Origin: Botrytis cinerea B05.10
Taxonomy: Eukaryota; Ascomycota; Leotiomycetes; Helotiales; Sclerotiniaceae
Length of the DNA: 64,000 nt
Direction of reading: 5' to 3'
NCBI RefSeq assembly: GCF_000143535.2
Contig: NC_037322.1
Location: 744,001 to 808,000 of the forward strand
Position 1 is the stretch's first letter; the number at the start of each line of letters is the position of its first letter. Positions 46,242 through 57,630 of this stretch are shown here, one piece after another. Under the pieces are notes generated by a model, which made no database searches, had not been told where the DNA came from, and saw only the letters and a list, made by a program, of their open reading frames with translations. Made by a program: the position numbers and the translations under genes.

Positions 46242-47581
46242 ATGGCAGCCACTATTCCAGTAGCTGTTGATGTCTTCCTGATTATTCTAGCGTCAACAGC
46301 GGTAATCTTGCGCATCATCTCGAGAAAACTATCTGGAGCCGGATTTTGGTATGACGACTGGTTTGCTTTCGCAGCCTTGGTGAGATACATAACCTCCACG
46401 ACATTTCTTTGCTAATCCATGCAACCCCTTTAGCCCTTCGGTATTACGATTGATGCTTCATTCTGGGCGGGTATGTCCAGTTTCCCATTACCAATCAATC
46501 CCTTCTACGCTGACAAAATTAGCTGCATATCATGGCTTCGGAAAGCACGGAGGAGACCCCACCTTTTTCCTTCACGTGCTCTACTTCGATGAGATGTGGT
46601 ATTGTACGGGGATCTTTTTAACCAAAATTTCTGTGCTCTGCTTCTATTACCGTATCTTTGCTATCACTCGGAGTTTGAGATTAGCACTCTGGATAATAGG
46701 TGGTTGGGTTATTGGGTGGTGGCTTGCCCTCACCAGTGCTAGCATTGCCCAGTGTAGTCCTATTCCCCGGTACTGGAATCGAAAGATTGAAGGTACATGC
46801 GTCTATCAATATGGGTTCTTTCTTGGCCAGGCAATACCAAACATTGTCCTTGACTTTGCCTTACTGATACTACCTATTGTACCCCTTTGGAAGCTTCAGA
46901 TGCAAAAGCATCAGAAATGGGCACTGCTACTCGTGTTTGTACTTGGTTACACGTAAGTCTCCATCCTTTCAGGATAATATTCCTACTAATACGGATAGAA
47001 ATCCATTGATATCTATCCTTCGTATCGTTTCGTTCATAAAACTGGGCTCTGATACAGAGACAGATATAAACTGTTAGTAAGAGCATCATTACTTCACCTA
47101 TTCACATCTTTTATCCAGATTGGAAACAACTTTCGCAATCATGTACTAAGAACTCATTACTACATGAATAGATGATTTTATCCCGCCAGCTCTCTGGTCC
47201 GCTGCTGAAGTTTCTGTCGCCATATTCAGTTGTTCTATCCCAAGTCTCACGTACCTCTTCCGTAGAGCTGTCGGCAGAGCCTTTCCATCTCACAACAGCA
47301 GTCTTAACGATAGCCAAAAGATCAGACAGCGAGTCGATGGTATAAAACCTGCCACGTTTGGATCCTTACCAAGCAGAAGGCCACTGAAGCTGCAAACAGA
47401 AGGGACTTTTGAGAGGCTAGTGGACGAGTCTAATATTTCTGAGGTAGAACTGTCTATACTTCAGTCCACAGTTAGACCTACAGTATCAGGAGGAAAGAAC
47501 CTCGACAGTGATCTACACTCCATCGGTCATCATCGAACGCTAATACAAGTGAGGAATGACGTCAATATCAGTTATAACTGA
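46242..47581 (+). CDS. rhodopsin-domain (PTH11-like) integral membrane receptor
   Basis: Exons at 46242-46379, 46434-46470, 46523-46952, 46999-47072 and 47172-47581 give 362 residues. The second exon is only 37 nt. The last intron (99 nt) skips an in-frame stop and produces the expected YDFIPPALWSAAEVSVAIF helix. Motifs of the family are present: FLIILASTAVILRIISRKL in helix 1, YDDWFAFAA, YHGFGKH, FLTKISVLCFYYRI, IAQCSPIPRYW and LPIVPLWKLQM. A long polar C-terminal tail of about 100 residues is probably cytoplasmic. As with the other two copies, a receptor role is inferred from the fold and no ligand is known. It diverges from the NRPS-like gene. Confidence 0.9.
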
Positions 47582-47635
47582 ATCGGTAAAGAAAAAATGC
47601 AGAAATTCGGCCTAAGAAAACCACGACCTTGCGAA

Positions 47636-48181
47636 TCATTGAGATGAAGGCGGCATATTCAAAGTTTTGAAAGCAGCAACGGCTTGTGCAGCACTAACAG
47701 CCACCGATACTATCGCCAACTATAAATTTGACGCTCCAAATATAATAACACCCCAAAAAGTATAATAATTCAACGCATCTCTCTTGTCTCTCCAAAGTTG
47801 TCGAAATCCTTGACGTTTTTGGGAATCCATAAAATATTTTAACTGGCGAACTTTGTTTTCAAAGAACCTGAACTCTGAATGATGAAAGGCTATGTTCTGC
47901 TGGATTTCATGCAACAGGTCGTCTGTTTTCGTACATACCAGACTGATCACTATCCACGTGAGATCTCTCTTTGCCATTCTCTGTCGAGTTCGTATTGAAA
48001 CTCTCATCTTAACCTGTAATTGTCTGGTTCTCTCGGAAACATGGCGAATTTCCCTTATCCTTGGCATTAACATTCGAGGCATGTTCTCTGCTTCTAATGA
48101 GTCTTTACTGCCTTGATTGGAACCACCGTTTTCCCCTATCTCATCGTGCGAAACCATTTTTTCCGACTCGATATCCGCCAT
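47636..48181 (-). pseudogene. relic of a CorA-like/two-helix fungal membrane protein with an in-frame stop
   Basis: The minus-strand frame from the ATG at 48181 runs 153 codons to a TAG at 47722-47720. Its last part (ICTK-like VCTKTDDLLHEIQQNIAFHHSE, then LWRDKRDALNYYTFWGVIIFG) resembles the C-terminal region of a common fungal family related to CorA transporters. In that family the Trp-rich segment leads into a final membrane helix. Translating past the TAG in the same frame gives just such a helix (LAIVSVAVSAAQAVAAF), then a natural stop ending at 47636. So a single nonsense codon appears to remove the last helix. The upstream half of the usual protein is not visible before 48181, so the gene is probably truncated as well. 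Confidence 0.55.
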
Positions 48182-50205
48182 AGTATTCCGAATGAACAAA
48201 AAAAGAACTTGAATAATAGAAAGCCCAAGTGATAAAAGAACCCGTTTCTGAACAGTCTCGACGTACATACCTCGACATTCAGTGCGATTATCCTCTCGCA
48301 TATACGGTCGGGTATATACATAACGTGAAAGGATTACCTATGGAATGATCCTCAGATATTGCCAGAATTCAATCATTTATGAGTTGGCTCGTTTTAATTC
48401 ACCATCGAAAGAACTCGGGGTAAAATAATCCACACTGGTGGCAATTTGGTGATTACTCATGATTCTGTATCACGGACAGCTTTGAATTATAAAAAAGACA
48501 CGCAGGAGATAATCAAACAAACGTGCTGTATATATGATGGAACGGCAATCTCCCAGTTGAAGTATTTCTGTGTTGTAGAGAGGAACTTGTGAGAAGTTTT
48601 GTAAGTGATCCCACCAAACCTGCTTATCCGCGCCTTCCTTACTGGTCTCGTACCTCCTTCCTCTGTTTCCAACATCTCCGACCAAAGAATTATTTTGAAA
48701 TCCGTCCATGCTCTTTCGAATATTGTAAAACTAATTTGGGAGCAAAACTTACCAATAGGGTGTTCTCAACGAACTAATAATTATTCGATTGTTTTGATTA
48801 CCAATTTCCACGATCCGTCCCACTTCACCCGCAACTCACTTTCTATATCTTTTTTAGCTGGGGAACATTAACATTCGCAATTGAACGGTCATGTGACTGC
48901 TCACACGGTTTCACCATAAGAACAAAATAGGGAATGATGAAGCCAATGGTATTATGAATTAGCTTGGATTTTGATGGCAAAACAACCCCGGAGTTTTTAG
49001 TCATTCTGTCTCGGTCAATCCAGAGTAAATTTTTACTTGTTGCCCATTTTTGATAGAGACACAAAAATTCCTCCTCAAAACCTTTTCGAGGAAGCCACCA
49101 GGCAATCCATCCTGAATGCTTTTCCTCTAATGGCAGGTGTTATCTTGTCATAATTTTCTTCACTGCAGCAGAAAATTATCTGAAGCCATGTTTCTGTGTG
49201 GGCTTGAACTGTAAGATGGCAAGTTCGGGGTTTTCGGAAGATACCAAAGGCTGCTTATTGTCACAAAGTTGTTTCCTGCTGCGATATTCCGGAGGGAATG
49301 GTACGATAAAACTCCACAACACTATATTCTTGACGATGATGTCTACTTGCCAAAATGGAAGATTATAAGACCTGATGGCACATAGAAGGAGTCCGCCAAT
49401 AGGCTCCCACATACCATCTGAGATCCTCAAAACAGTAAATCATAGCTTCAGCGTGCTTTTGAAAAGATTTAAGCCGAAATAATGTTCTATGTTAACCATC
49501 ATTGGGATGAACATGCATCTCGGAATTGGCGAGGAAATAGACCACCCTTTGAGTAAGGCGAGGCCCCATTCTTCATCCATCTACCCTTCCCTCTGACTGG
49601 CTCATTTTGGGTTTCTGTTTCATATTGACCATTAGTAAATCTTGGTCACTTTTTATATGATTCTCATTAAATTCTCAACTTAGCAGGAAAAGAAAAAGTG
49701 ACAAGAGATAAAGAGACAACAAGAAATCATACCAGCATCTTCGAGTTTCTCCCTTGCAATAGCCCTCGCTTCACCCCCAGCATATTCTCCACCTTCTTGT
49801 ATCTTTCCTTTCACTTCACCTATCTCGGGTGTGTAGTCTCAGAGCAGAAGTCTTGCTGCAGCGACAATGAAGGGGGTAAGTTCCAGATCGAGCTCCGGCC
49901 ATATCCTCTGAGTCCACGTGAATGATTTTCAGGAATCTGATTTCGAGTAATACCATATGGGTGAGTGTGGTGAAAACGTAGAGTTATCTTGCCGATCGAT
50001 AAAGATTGCCGGCTCCTTCTCCATTTGGCAAATTTCTGTTAGACTTCCTCGTTCAATTTTTCCCATCCAGGGCGGACCATGGTCAGAGGAGTGAAGCCCT
50101 CTGGACCTAGATGGGCAGGGTCGCATACAGACTTGCAGAGGCAAGTACTCACATAGCTCATACCTATATGTTGAATATAGGTTGGCTTGGGTAATCGTCC
50201 GTCCC
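48182..50205. other. gene-poor region
   Basis: About 2 kb with only short frames lacking recognisable motifs, such as minus-strand 48843-49064 and 49176-49430. Old gene debris is possible but I cannot support a call. Confidence 0.45.
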
Positions 50206-50241
50206 TACGGATAAGACCGTATTAAGCAAAGTCGTGTAGCT
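50206..50241 (+). repeat. hairpin plus 19-bp conserved tail, copy 1
   Basis: A TACGG-ATAAGA-CCGTA inverted repeat is followed within two bases by TAAGCAAAGTCGTGTAGCT. The same arrangement recurs at 50674-50710. Confidence 0.7.
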
Positions 50242-50673
50242 TCCAAATTTCCCCACTCATAGCCTTCATCAGGCTTTTCAGAGAGCAAAAACCCAAAGGC
50301 TGGATATTAACCCATTCGTATTCTCCGCCAGCTCACTTCAAAACCACCCAAGCTCATGATACTGGCCGCTCTCTGTATTTGATGAGTGATTTGAAAGTAC
50401 GAGCGGTGCTTGTATTGCTGCAGTACGCAGTGCATGTGGATTGAGAAGGTCCTCATAGTATGTCCCTTGTTGCTCTTATTTTCGCGTCAGTACTGGAATA
50501 CGAGTTCAATGATAGAATTCGAGTTAGGAACTTACTGAATTGGCACTCCATTGTTTGAGTGGATATTGCTCGTCCCAATGCTTTTTGCCCCAAACTTGCT
50601 CTTCTCTAAAGATTCTCGCAATCTTGTAAAGGTACGTGATGATTGACCAGTGTCAAATTTGACCTGGATTTTT

Positions 50674-50710
50674 CTACGGACTTATCCGTAGTAAGCAAAG
50701 TCGTGTAGCT
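50674..50710 (+). repeat. hairpin plus 19-bp conserved tail, copy 2
   Basis: CTACGGA-CTTA-TCCGTAG is a perfect 7-bp stem with a 4-base loop. It is followed directly by the same 19-bp tail as copy 1, identical at every base. The flanks beyond the tail are unrelated between the copies. Confidence 0.75.
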
Positions 50711-50984
50711 CATAACTTGCATCAAACATTGAATTCTTTGATGCGTGTAGATCCGACAAGTCTCATTTCCATTCTCCTTTTGGTGATTGATATAGCTGTG
50801 ACGCATGCGAGGATATATGTCGGCGATGATCACAATCTGTGGACGTCAGTGTCTCTTCAAATCAGACTATGGTAATATAACGCGAGCAAGAAACCCTCTC
50901 ACAAAATGAAAAAGCAGTCCTCTTGTGCAAGTCTGTCGAAGATGTGTCAGTAAAATATAAGATCAACCTGCGGAATTTCTCTTA

Positions 50985-51540
50985 CATTTTTTTGAATGAA
51001 GGAAGTTGTTGGCTTGTTTTTATCTTGATCGGAGAAAGGTGGCGTAACGGGCGAGGACGGAAAGCAAGTTGACCAATGTCAGCAGTATTGAATTTGGAAT
51101 TCATATCCTCCCTTCTTGGTTTTACACCTAAGATCTCATAAAAATACGTTAGCATAGCTCGGCATTCAGGTGATATAATGTAATGATAATCAACTTTACC
51201 TTCTGCGCTCATTTTGAAAGCGCGTATAGGATTTTGAAAACCCATTTGGAAATCTTCGATTGGATCATCCTTCGATTTGAGAATGTCTACCCAAGGAAAT
51301 GAAAGGAAGAGGGTTCCCTAGTGGCTTGTGAATAGTTTCCTTCGCTTTGAACAACCTTCTAAGCTTGGCTTTCAAGGGCCCCCTCCTCAATTTTCCTAGT
51401 CAGTCCCTTGGGTAGTAAGTGAGCTTGAGCAAGTACCGTCATTTTCTTTATCTGCAGCTTTGACTTCACTGCTCTTTTTCGAGCCGTCTTTTCCTCTCGT
51501 GTTGGTTCTGAAGCGGTGTCGATGAAGGCGTTCCAATCCT
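50985..51540 (-). pseudogene. fragmentary multi-exon gene, unknown function
   Basis: On the minus strand several segments look coding and can be joined by consensus introns. The first starts near 51540 after an ACTAAT...CAATAG acceptor and encodes DWNAFIDTASEPTREEKTARK. A second starts near 51319 with FLSFPWVDILKSKDDPIEDF. A third starts near 51133 with VKPRREDMNSKFNTADI. The frame then drifts into non-conserved sequence and ends near 50985. I could not find a start codon with a convincing upstream exon or a recognisable domain, and an alternative frame is also open in the first segment. It may be a real small gene, a degraded one, or chance. Confidence is low and the edges are approximate. 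Confidence 0.3.
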
Positions 51541-52085
51541 ATTGAAAATAATTAGTAAAATACATGGATTTAGATCGACCAGGCTTAGCATTGAATTGAA
51601 TACGGTGATGAAGAATAATTTGGTGTTCACTTATTTCCAAACCAACACGAGAGCGAAACCTTCTCACTATTCCGATGAATTCTGCTTTCTTGAAACAGGC
51701 TCTGAGAGACCCATAAGCTCTTGAATTTGAAGCGTAAGAATGAGAAATGGAGGGCAATGAAAGTTCCAATTTTTGACTCTTGTGAAAGATCGAAGATATG
51801 TGACGATATAGGATTTTGAATAAAGGAAGATTGAATAATAAGTGCGATCAGGGTGATTTTGGAGGTCACGAAATTTCGCTTATTCTATAAATTACTTTTG
51901 AGGGACTTTGGCCGGAAAAACAAGGTAGTCAGTATGGTACTTATCCGGATCATGCTCAAGTTTATTCACTTCGAATTGTCTTTTGACTTTTCCCACAAAA
52001 AGTTAAATTTGTTCAATTTGAGACTCTTCTTGTTTCTTATCAACTTCTTACATCCACACGAGTAAAAATGACAAAGAGGGGTGAG
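51541..52085. other. intergenic region before the microsatellite
   Basis: About 540 bp of AT-rich sequence with open frames on both strands but no recognisable motif. It may include an upstream exon of the fragmentary gene at 51.0-51.5 kb, which I could not resolve. Confidence 0.4.
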
Positions 52086-52233
52086 TCTTCTTCTTCTTCT
52101 TCTTCTTCTTCTTCTTCTTCTTCTTCTTCTTCTTCTTCTTCTTCTTCTTCTTCTTCTTCTTCTTCTTCTTCTTCTTCTTCTTCTTCTTCTTCTTCTTCTT
52201 CTTCTTCTTCTTCTGTTTCTTCTTCTTCTTCTT
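52086..52233. repeat. (TCT)n trinucleotide microsatellite
   Basis: An uninterrupted run of about 43 TCT units (52086-52214) is followed by one GTT and five more TCT-like units. It is the longest simple repeat in the window. One forward frame reads through it as polyserine, from an ATG at 52068 to a stop at 52352, but the flanking residues give no protein signature. Confidence 0.95.
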
Positions 52234-55200
52234 TACACAGCTTCTACTTTATGAGCATCAAACTGAACACTTTGGAAGCATTCCATGGCTTGGTTTTTGC
52301 GATTCTGAGCTTTGAAGCCCAGAAGGCATTATATAGGATGTGGCAAAGCTAGCTTAGTCCACGAAAACCGTGAAGTAAGTCGCATCTTTTTTTTATCCCG
52401 GTATTGAAACTTCTCGACAGTCCATGAGATCAACCCACGCTCTTCTTCTAAGAAAATTGATTTGGAACAAAAGCTAATGACTTGTATAGATCGTCGATCT
52501 AAGTCCAATCCAACCAATGGTTCTGCCTGCTATGTAACCAACCTTTCCGCCAAGACTCTCAGCATCCTCATAGCCAAGTACGTAAGTAATGCCTTGAATC
52601 AAAGCGCAGCTTGAATTTTCTTATCTAACAACTTCTATAGAAACGATGCATATGTTACCGAAAGATGTTTGTGGGTATCTTCAGTATGGAGCGAATGCAC
52701 TGTGCAGAGTTGAGAACTTTACAACTGCTGTACCAGGCTTCAACTCACTGCTACGTGGTATTAAGCCAATTGGCCAATGGTCACATGGTTCTCTTCAAAG
52801 ACAAGTTGAAGATCGATACGCCACTCTTCTCGGAGGGGATTGCATACATTAATTGCAATAACATACCAATGACTCAATCGGTCAGTTCACTGTCACCTCC
52901 AAAGTTTTGAGGATGACGACATTAAGTATTTTGGTTCTGCAGGTCAAACTTCCGGAATTCACGAACCCAAGAGAAGAATCCTTTCAATACCTTGAGTTGG
53001 ATGCAAGAACCGGTGGCACATCACCCTCTCCCACGACCTCCTTATTCGACACCGCAACTTACTGATATTTGAAAGCGTGGCCGTGAGTAGAGATGAATTC
53101 TTGGTTCACAATCCATGGATACTGAATACTGATTTCTTTGATTTACAGTCCTAGTTGAAAGAATGCGTATCCACGAAAGAAGGCAGAGTCAGAGCACCGC
53201 ACCCACCAACGTAGCAGGGGGGATAGATACAAAACCAGTGATCTCAAAAATCCTAGTCAGACCTGACGTACTTGAGGTGCAAGAAAAAAAAAACATAAGA
53301 ACCAATTGTTGTGGCTGTTACTGCACATTATGGTGGTAGAGTGTCCCCACCAGAATTCGATAGTTCACAATCCGGTACTGTAGCCTCATCCGTTTGAAAA
53401 TCGTTCCGTTAATACTAACATCACATCAGCAACTCTCGCAGAACAAAATTTGGATTATGGAATCTAGGAATCTCGTCGCCCTCGTCGAGCCGGATACCAT
53501 CTGATGACGTGAAGAACAGAGACAGAGGACTGGAACGTGCAGATGGACTTTCTTGACGGGACCTTGAATTTATGATGTTTATTATTACATGTACTCAACA
53601 CTTTCAGAAATAAAACAATTCCTCTCGTAGTTGTTCTGGCGCGGAACTTATGGCCGGTGAATAAATGGTTGTGAAGAACAAATCTTGGTCTCGAACTTGT
53701 GTCGATGTTCATTATCTCAGCACATTTATTTTGAACATGAGCCGGTTTGCGAAGTGCCGGCACGCAAGTAAAACAAGTTTTCATCGACACTCAGCAACGT
53801 AAATGAGCAATTGCTGAATTTTCTCAGAGGTGGGCACATTTCCACGGAGTACAATTTCAGTGGACGATCTGTATCAAGGTCGAATACAGGAGGGTCTCCA
53901 ATATATTCCAGTATCCCGCTCAACTCTTATACTCCGTGGAATGATATTGAGACCCCGTGAATGCACAAATACTATTCATCTGCACCATTTTCCTTCCATC
54001 TTGTACGCAGACCCTCTCCAGGATCTCAGATAAAGACAGGTTTTGGAGAAGCTAGATTTCAGCAGACACTCTTTCACGTGCCATCTAGATTTTCATTTCT
54101 CAATCGCCATCTTTATATTCTACAACCACGAAGTGAATTCACGAGGTTAGATGAAATAACTCGGTGATCTCTTCAAACGTGTGCTGTCAGCATAAATATA
54201 AGTATACGTATGCGGAAAGATTGGATCTCGGTCTGAGGACAAGTATACAATGAATACCAAAAATTTTCATCACCATATACCACAACCACGTACTAATCTT
54301 CACCGGAGAACTCCTAAAGGAAGGTATTTTTCATCCTCGATTCGGCATATCTGTCTACTGTCTACCTACCAAACCCAGAACTTCATACTATAGGCTAGGA
54401 AACCCCGGGAAGGAAAAACCATGATCAATAGCGCGAAGTTTACGGAGAAGAGAATCCCCAGGGAGGGGGGTTGGAGGTGACATTAACAACGCGTAGCGAT
54501 TGTTAGAGTCTGTTAATAAATACAATTAAAAGCACAATCTTAACAACAGACATAACAGAAATCTTTCCTATAAAATAAAAATAAATCAAATACGCACACT
54601 TTAACAAATATCCGGAACGCAGAATGAAAAATGGAAAAACGAAAACCCGTTAACCTTTGGAGCCGGAAAGCGCAAAGAAAGTAGGACCCATCTATCCAAT
54701 CGTTCATGCTCAAGCGATATCACTTCCACAATTCTCATACCTATATGACAATCCGAAAGATTCGAAAATGAAAAGATCGATCTCTCAAGTTTATCTGGTG
54801 TTATTTATTCAAATACTGAGATTCTAGTGAGGATCTATTTGATACATCATCATATCAGCACATGATATCACATAATATCCAAAACAAACCAAAAATTACA
54901 TTACATTACACCCCTCGCTTAAGAAAACGAACGCGATTAACCGTAGTCAGTTATGCATGTATCAGTCTCGAGAAGAAGAAAAGAAGAGAAAAGAAAAGAA
55001 GGGAGACAAGATTGGATTATGTATGATGTATCTGTTGAGATCTTGTGGATTATGTATTATTTCCCAACATCTCCAAATCCGCTCATCTGGCATACTATCT
55101 ATCAAACACATAGTAACTTAGCCATCTCATTTCTTTTCGCGATAAAAATAAAATGAACAAGTCGCATAACAGTACCAGTACCAGTACCAGTTCCACACAC

Positions 55201-55863
55201 ACAACCTCCTCATGCATCTCTCCCTCCATTCATCCCGAGCCCCCAAGACGAGAAATTCAGACTTCATCCCTAAAATTCATCACCAATTTATTTCTCATTT
55301 ATTCATTCATTTAATTCCATTTTATTTTATTTTATTCTATTCTATTCTATCTCAATTTCATCTCCAATCCCCTCACATCTCCCACTCCCCACCATCATAA
55401 ATCATCGCGAGTAAAAATCTATCTAGTCCTAGGAAGTAACACTAAAACTATCAGTCTACTAAAATAGACTATAATTTTCTAGTTCATTTTACAGGGAGAT
55501 GGAAATGGAAACAACGAGAGAAAACAGAAAGAAAGAGATTCTTTTGCCGGTCTTTTGCTTTCTGTGTAATAACAGATTGAAGTTCGTGTAATGTGTATCG
55601 TGTCAAGTCTTTCGTCGGATCCAGTCTCCCATCTTATCACCCAACCCTTTCAAGCATTACCAAATCACTAACCCTTGATGCGCATGTAATCAGTCCAGCA
55701 AAATCCTTTTCAACCACATCCAATACCCCATTTTATTCTCCTTCCCCTTCTCCAATTCATCACATCATTCCTCCCCTCCCTCCACACAGATCTCCATCTC
55801 CATGTCCATGTCCATACCCATTCCCGCACTCCACAACGCACCCCCACCCCATTTCATCCCACC
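52234..55863. other. gene-poor region with simple repeats
   Basis: About 3.6 kb without a supported gene. A forward frame around 52665-52910 has balanced amino-acid composition but no motif. Minor tandem repeats include CAGTACCAGTACCAGT-type hexamers at about 55168-55192 and TTTTA/TTCTA pentamers at about 55318-55350. The last 300 bp are C-rich on the plus strand and form the 3' flank of the next gene. Confidence 0.5.
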
Positions 55864-57630
55864 CTACAACTTAAACCCCGGGGGTCTCACCACTCCCTTC
55901 AACCCCCCCTCCTTCCTCGCACAAATCGCAAACTGAATCTTCGGCAAAACCGGTACTCTCTTCTCCCAAACCTCCTCCATTCTATCATTCCAACATCTTC
56001 TCGGATTCGCCATCTTATATTCCATTCTCGACTTATACTTAGCCTGCAATCGCTCATTATCTCTCGTCATCGTCAACAACAAATAGCTCATCTTTCCAAT
56101 TCGTTTCTTGAACTCTGGAGTATCGAGATCCGCTACCAATGCAGCTGTCGTTTGAGGATCCATGTGGCCGGTATAATGTACCCAATTGCGATAACGTTGT
56201 AATTCCCAGTATTGGTATGCGATTTTGACGGCGCGTTGCATGTTGAGCATTGCTTGGTAACCTTCGTAGTCGTGAAGATGGTCTTCGGAGATGGTGGTCC
56301 ATTTGAATTCTAAGTGGAATCAGTAATGTGCGACTCTAAAATTGAGTGAGGGGGGAAACTTACCTTTGACTCCGATAAGACTTTCGGTGCGATAATAAAT
56401 TGTAATTTCCTTAACATTGAATGGATGGAAGTTACCAAGTGTCCTACTCGGAGGTGGTATAGCTGTTGATGGTATAACTGCTCCCCAAGCTTTTGCCACT
56501 TCAATATCATAAAGTTTGCGTCTCTCCTGAGCAGTTGAAAAACTCTTCATCAACATTAACATAGTATCACTGGGAAGAACTGGTTGATTTGGATCCAAAT
56601 CATAAAGAAAAGCATTGAGTGCAATACGTCCTTCGAGTTGATGTTCATGTTCGATCCAAAAAGTTTCGTGTCCATTGGAGAAATCAAACATTGGCATGAC
56701 ACGATCCATTCCATTGATATGACGATAGATAGTTGCTGGACCAGTTTCCGAACCAAGTTCCCAATTCATCTTGGAGCAATTGGTGCCATTCAAACTCTCT
56801 TGTGTGTATATTCTCAAACCAACTTTTCGTGCTTCAGAGTTGATGTAAAGAATATCCGGTTGTGGACAAACCCACTTGAAGTCATAATGACGTTCTGATC
56901 CACTACTGAGAGGAATTAATTGAAGACGCTTGCTGTTATGATCATAGATATTGATGTAGCAACTACCGGATGAATGAACATACGGATTTCTAAGACGCCA
57001 AACTGGGATATCTCTTGGTGGTAAGTTATTGGCATATTCTTCCCAAATTTTAAGACGAATTTCTTTTGGAAAGTTCGCGAATTTCGGAAAAGAAAAGTCG
57101 GTATCATTTCTCATGACAATCTCGCGGTAGGACTTGATTTCTGCTCGTGCAAGACCGGCAAGATTATCGCTCTTTTTCATTCGACGCAAGCCCAACTTTT
57201 GAGGAAGGTGTGAAATTAGGGAAACGTCTAAAGGAGAAGAAAGATGAATTCGAGAAGATTGAAGTTGATGACCTGATGGGAAAATGCGATTTTGAGCTTT
57301 AAATCCATGGTGAGTATGGGGAAGAGTAGGACGATAAGTTAAATCGAAGGGGAAGCAAGGTTGAGTGACATAATCTTGTTGGATTGAATCAGATTCTTCA
57401 ATCATCTTCAGGAAATATGAAGTTATCCGGTCCTGAATGAAAGCTTCGAACCAGGAATTGGAGGACGTAATTTGGTGATAAGATTGAGGGCGCAAATTAG
57501 TTAAAGCGCACAGAAGCACATGGAGAGATTGAAATGAGCGCCAAGATTGGTAGATGGAACCCAAGATCTTGATAAAGAGCGTGAAATTGATGATTGGAAC
57601 TGAAAGAAGAAAAGGCGAGAATTTGTGCAT
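55864..57630 (-). CDS. 2EXR-domain protein
   Basis: Two exons, 57630-56364 and 56309-55864, give 570 residues with a 54-nt intron. At about residue 163 the sequence FPKFANFPKEIRLKIWEEYANNLPPRDIPVW begins, the signature of the fungal 2EXR family (F-x-F-x-x-F/L-P-x-E-I/L-R-x-x-I/L-W). The domain continues through PDILYINSEARKVGLRIY. This F-box-like family is very common in Leotiomycetes and other ascomycetes and has no established biochemical role. The C-terminal exon is helical and basic. The first 140 residues look weakly conserved, and a later Met near residue 102 could be the true start. It is head-to-head with another 2EXR gene. Confidence 0.85.

Noticed and set aside
47140..47171. A small extra exon in the third receptor ending at the in-frame TAG
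   Set aside because: A single 99-nt intron gives the expected conserved helix; the alternative needs a 29-nt intron.
52646..52910. Forward frames with balanced composition
   Set aside because: Two overlapping frames look equally plausible and neither has a motif, so neither can be supported.
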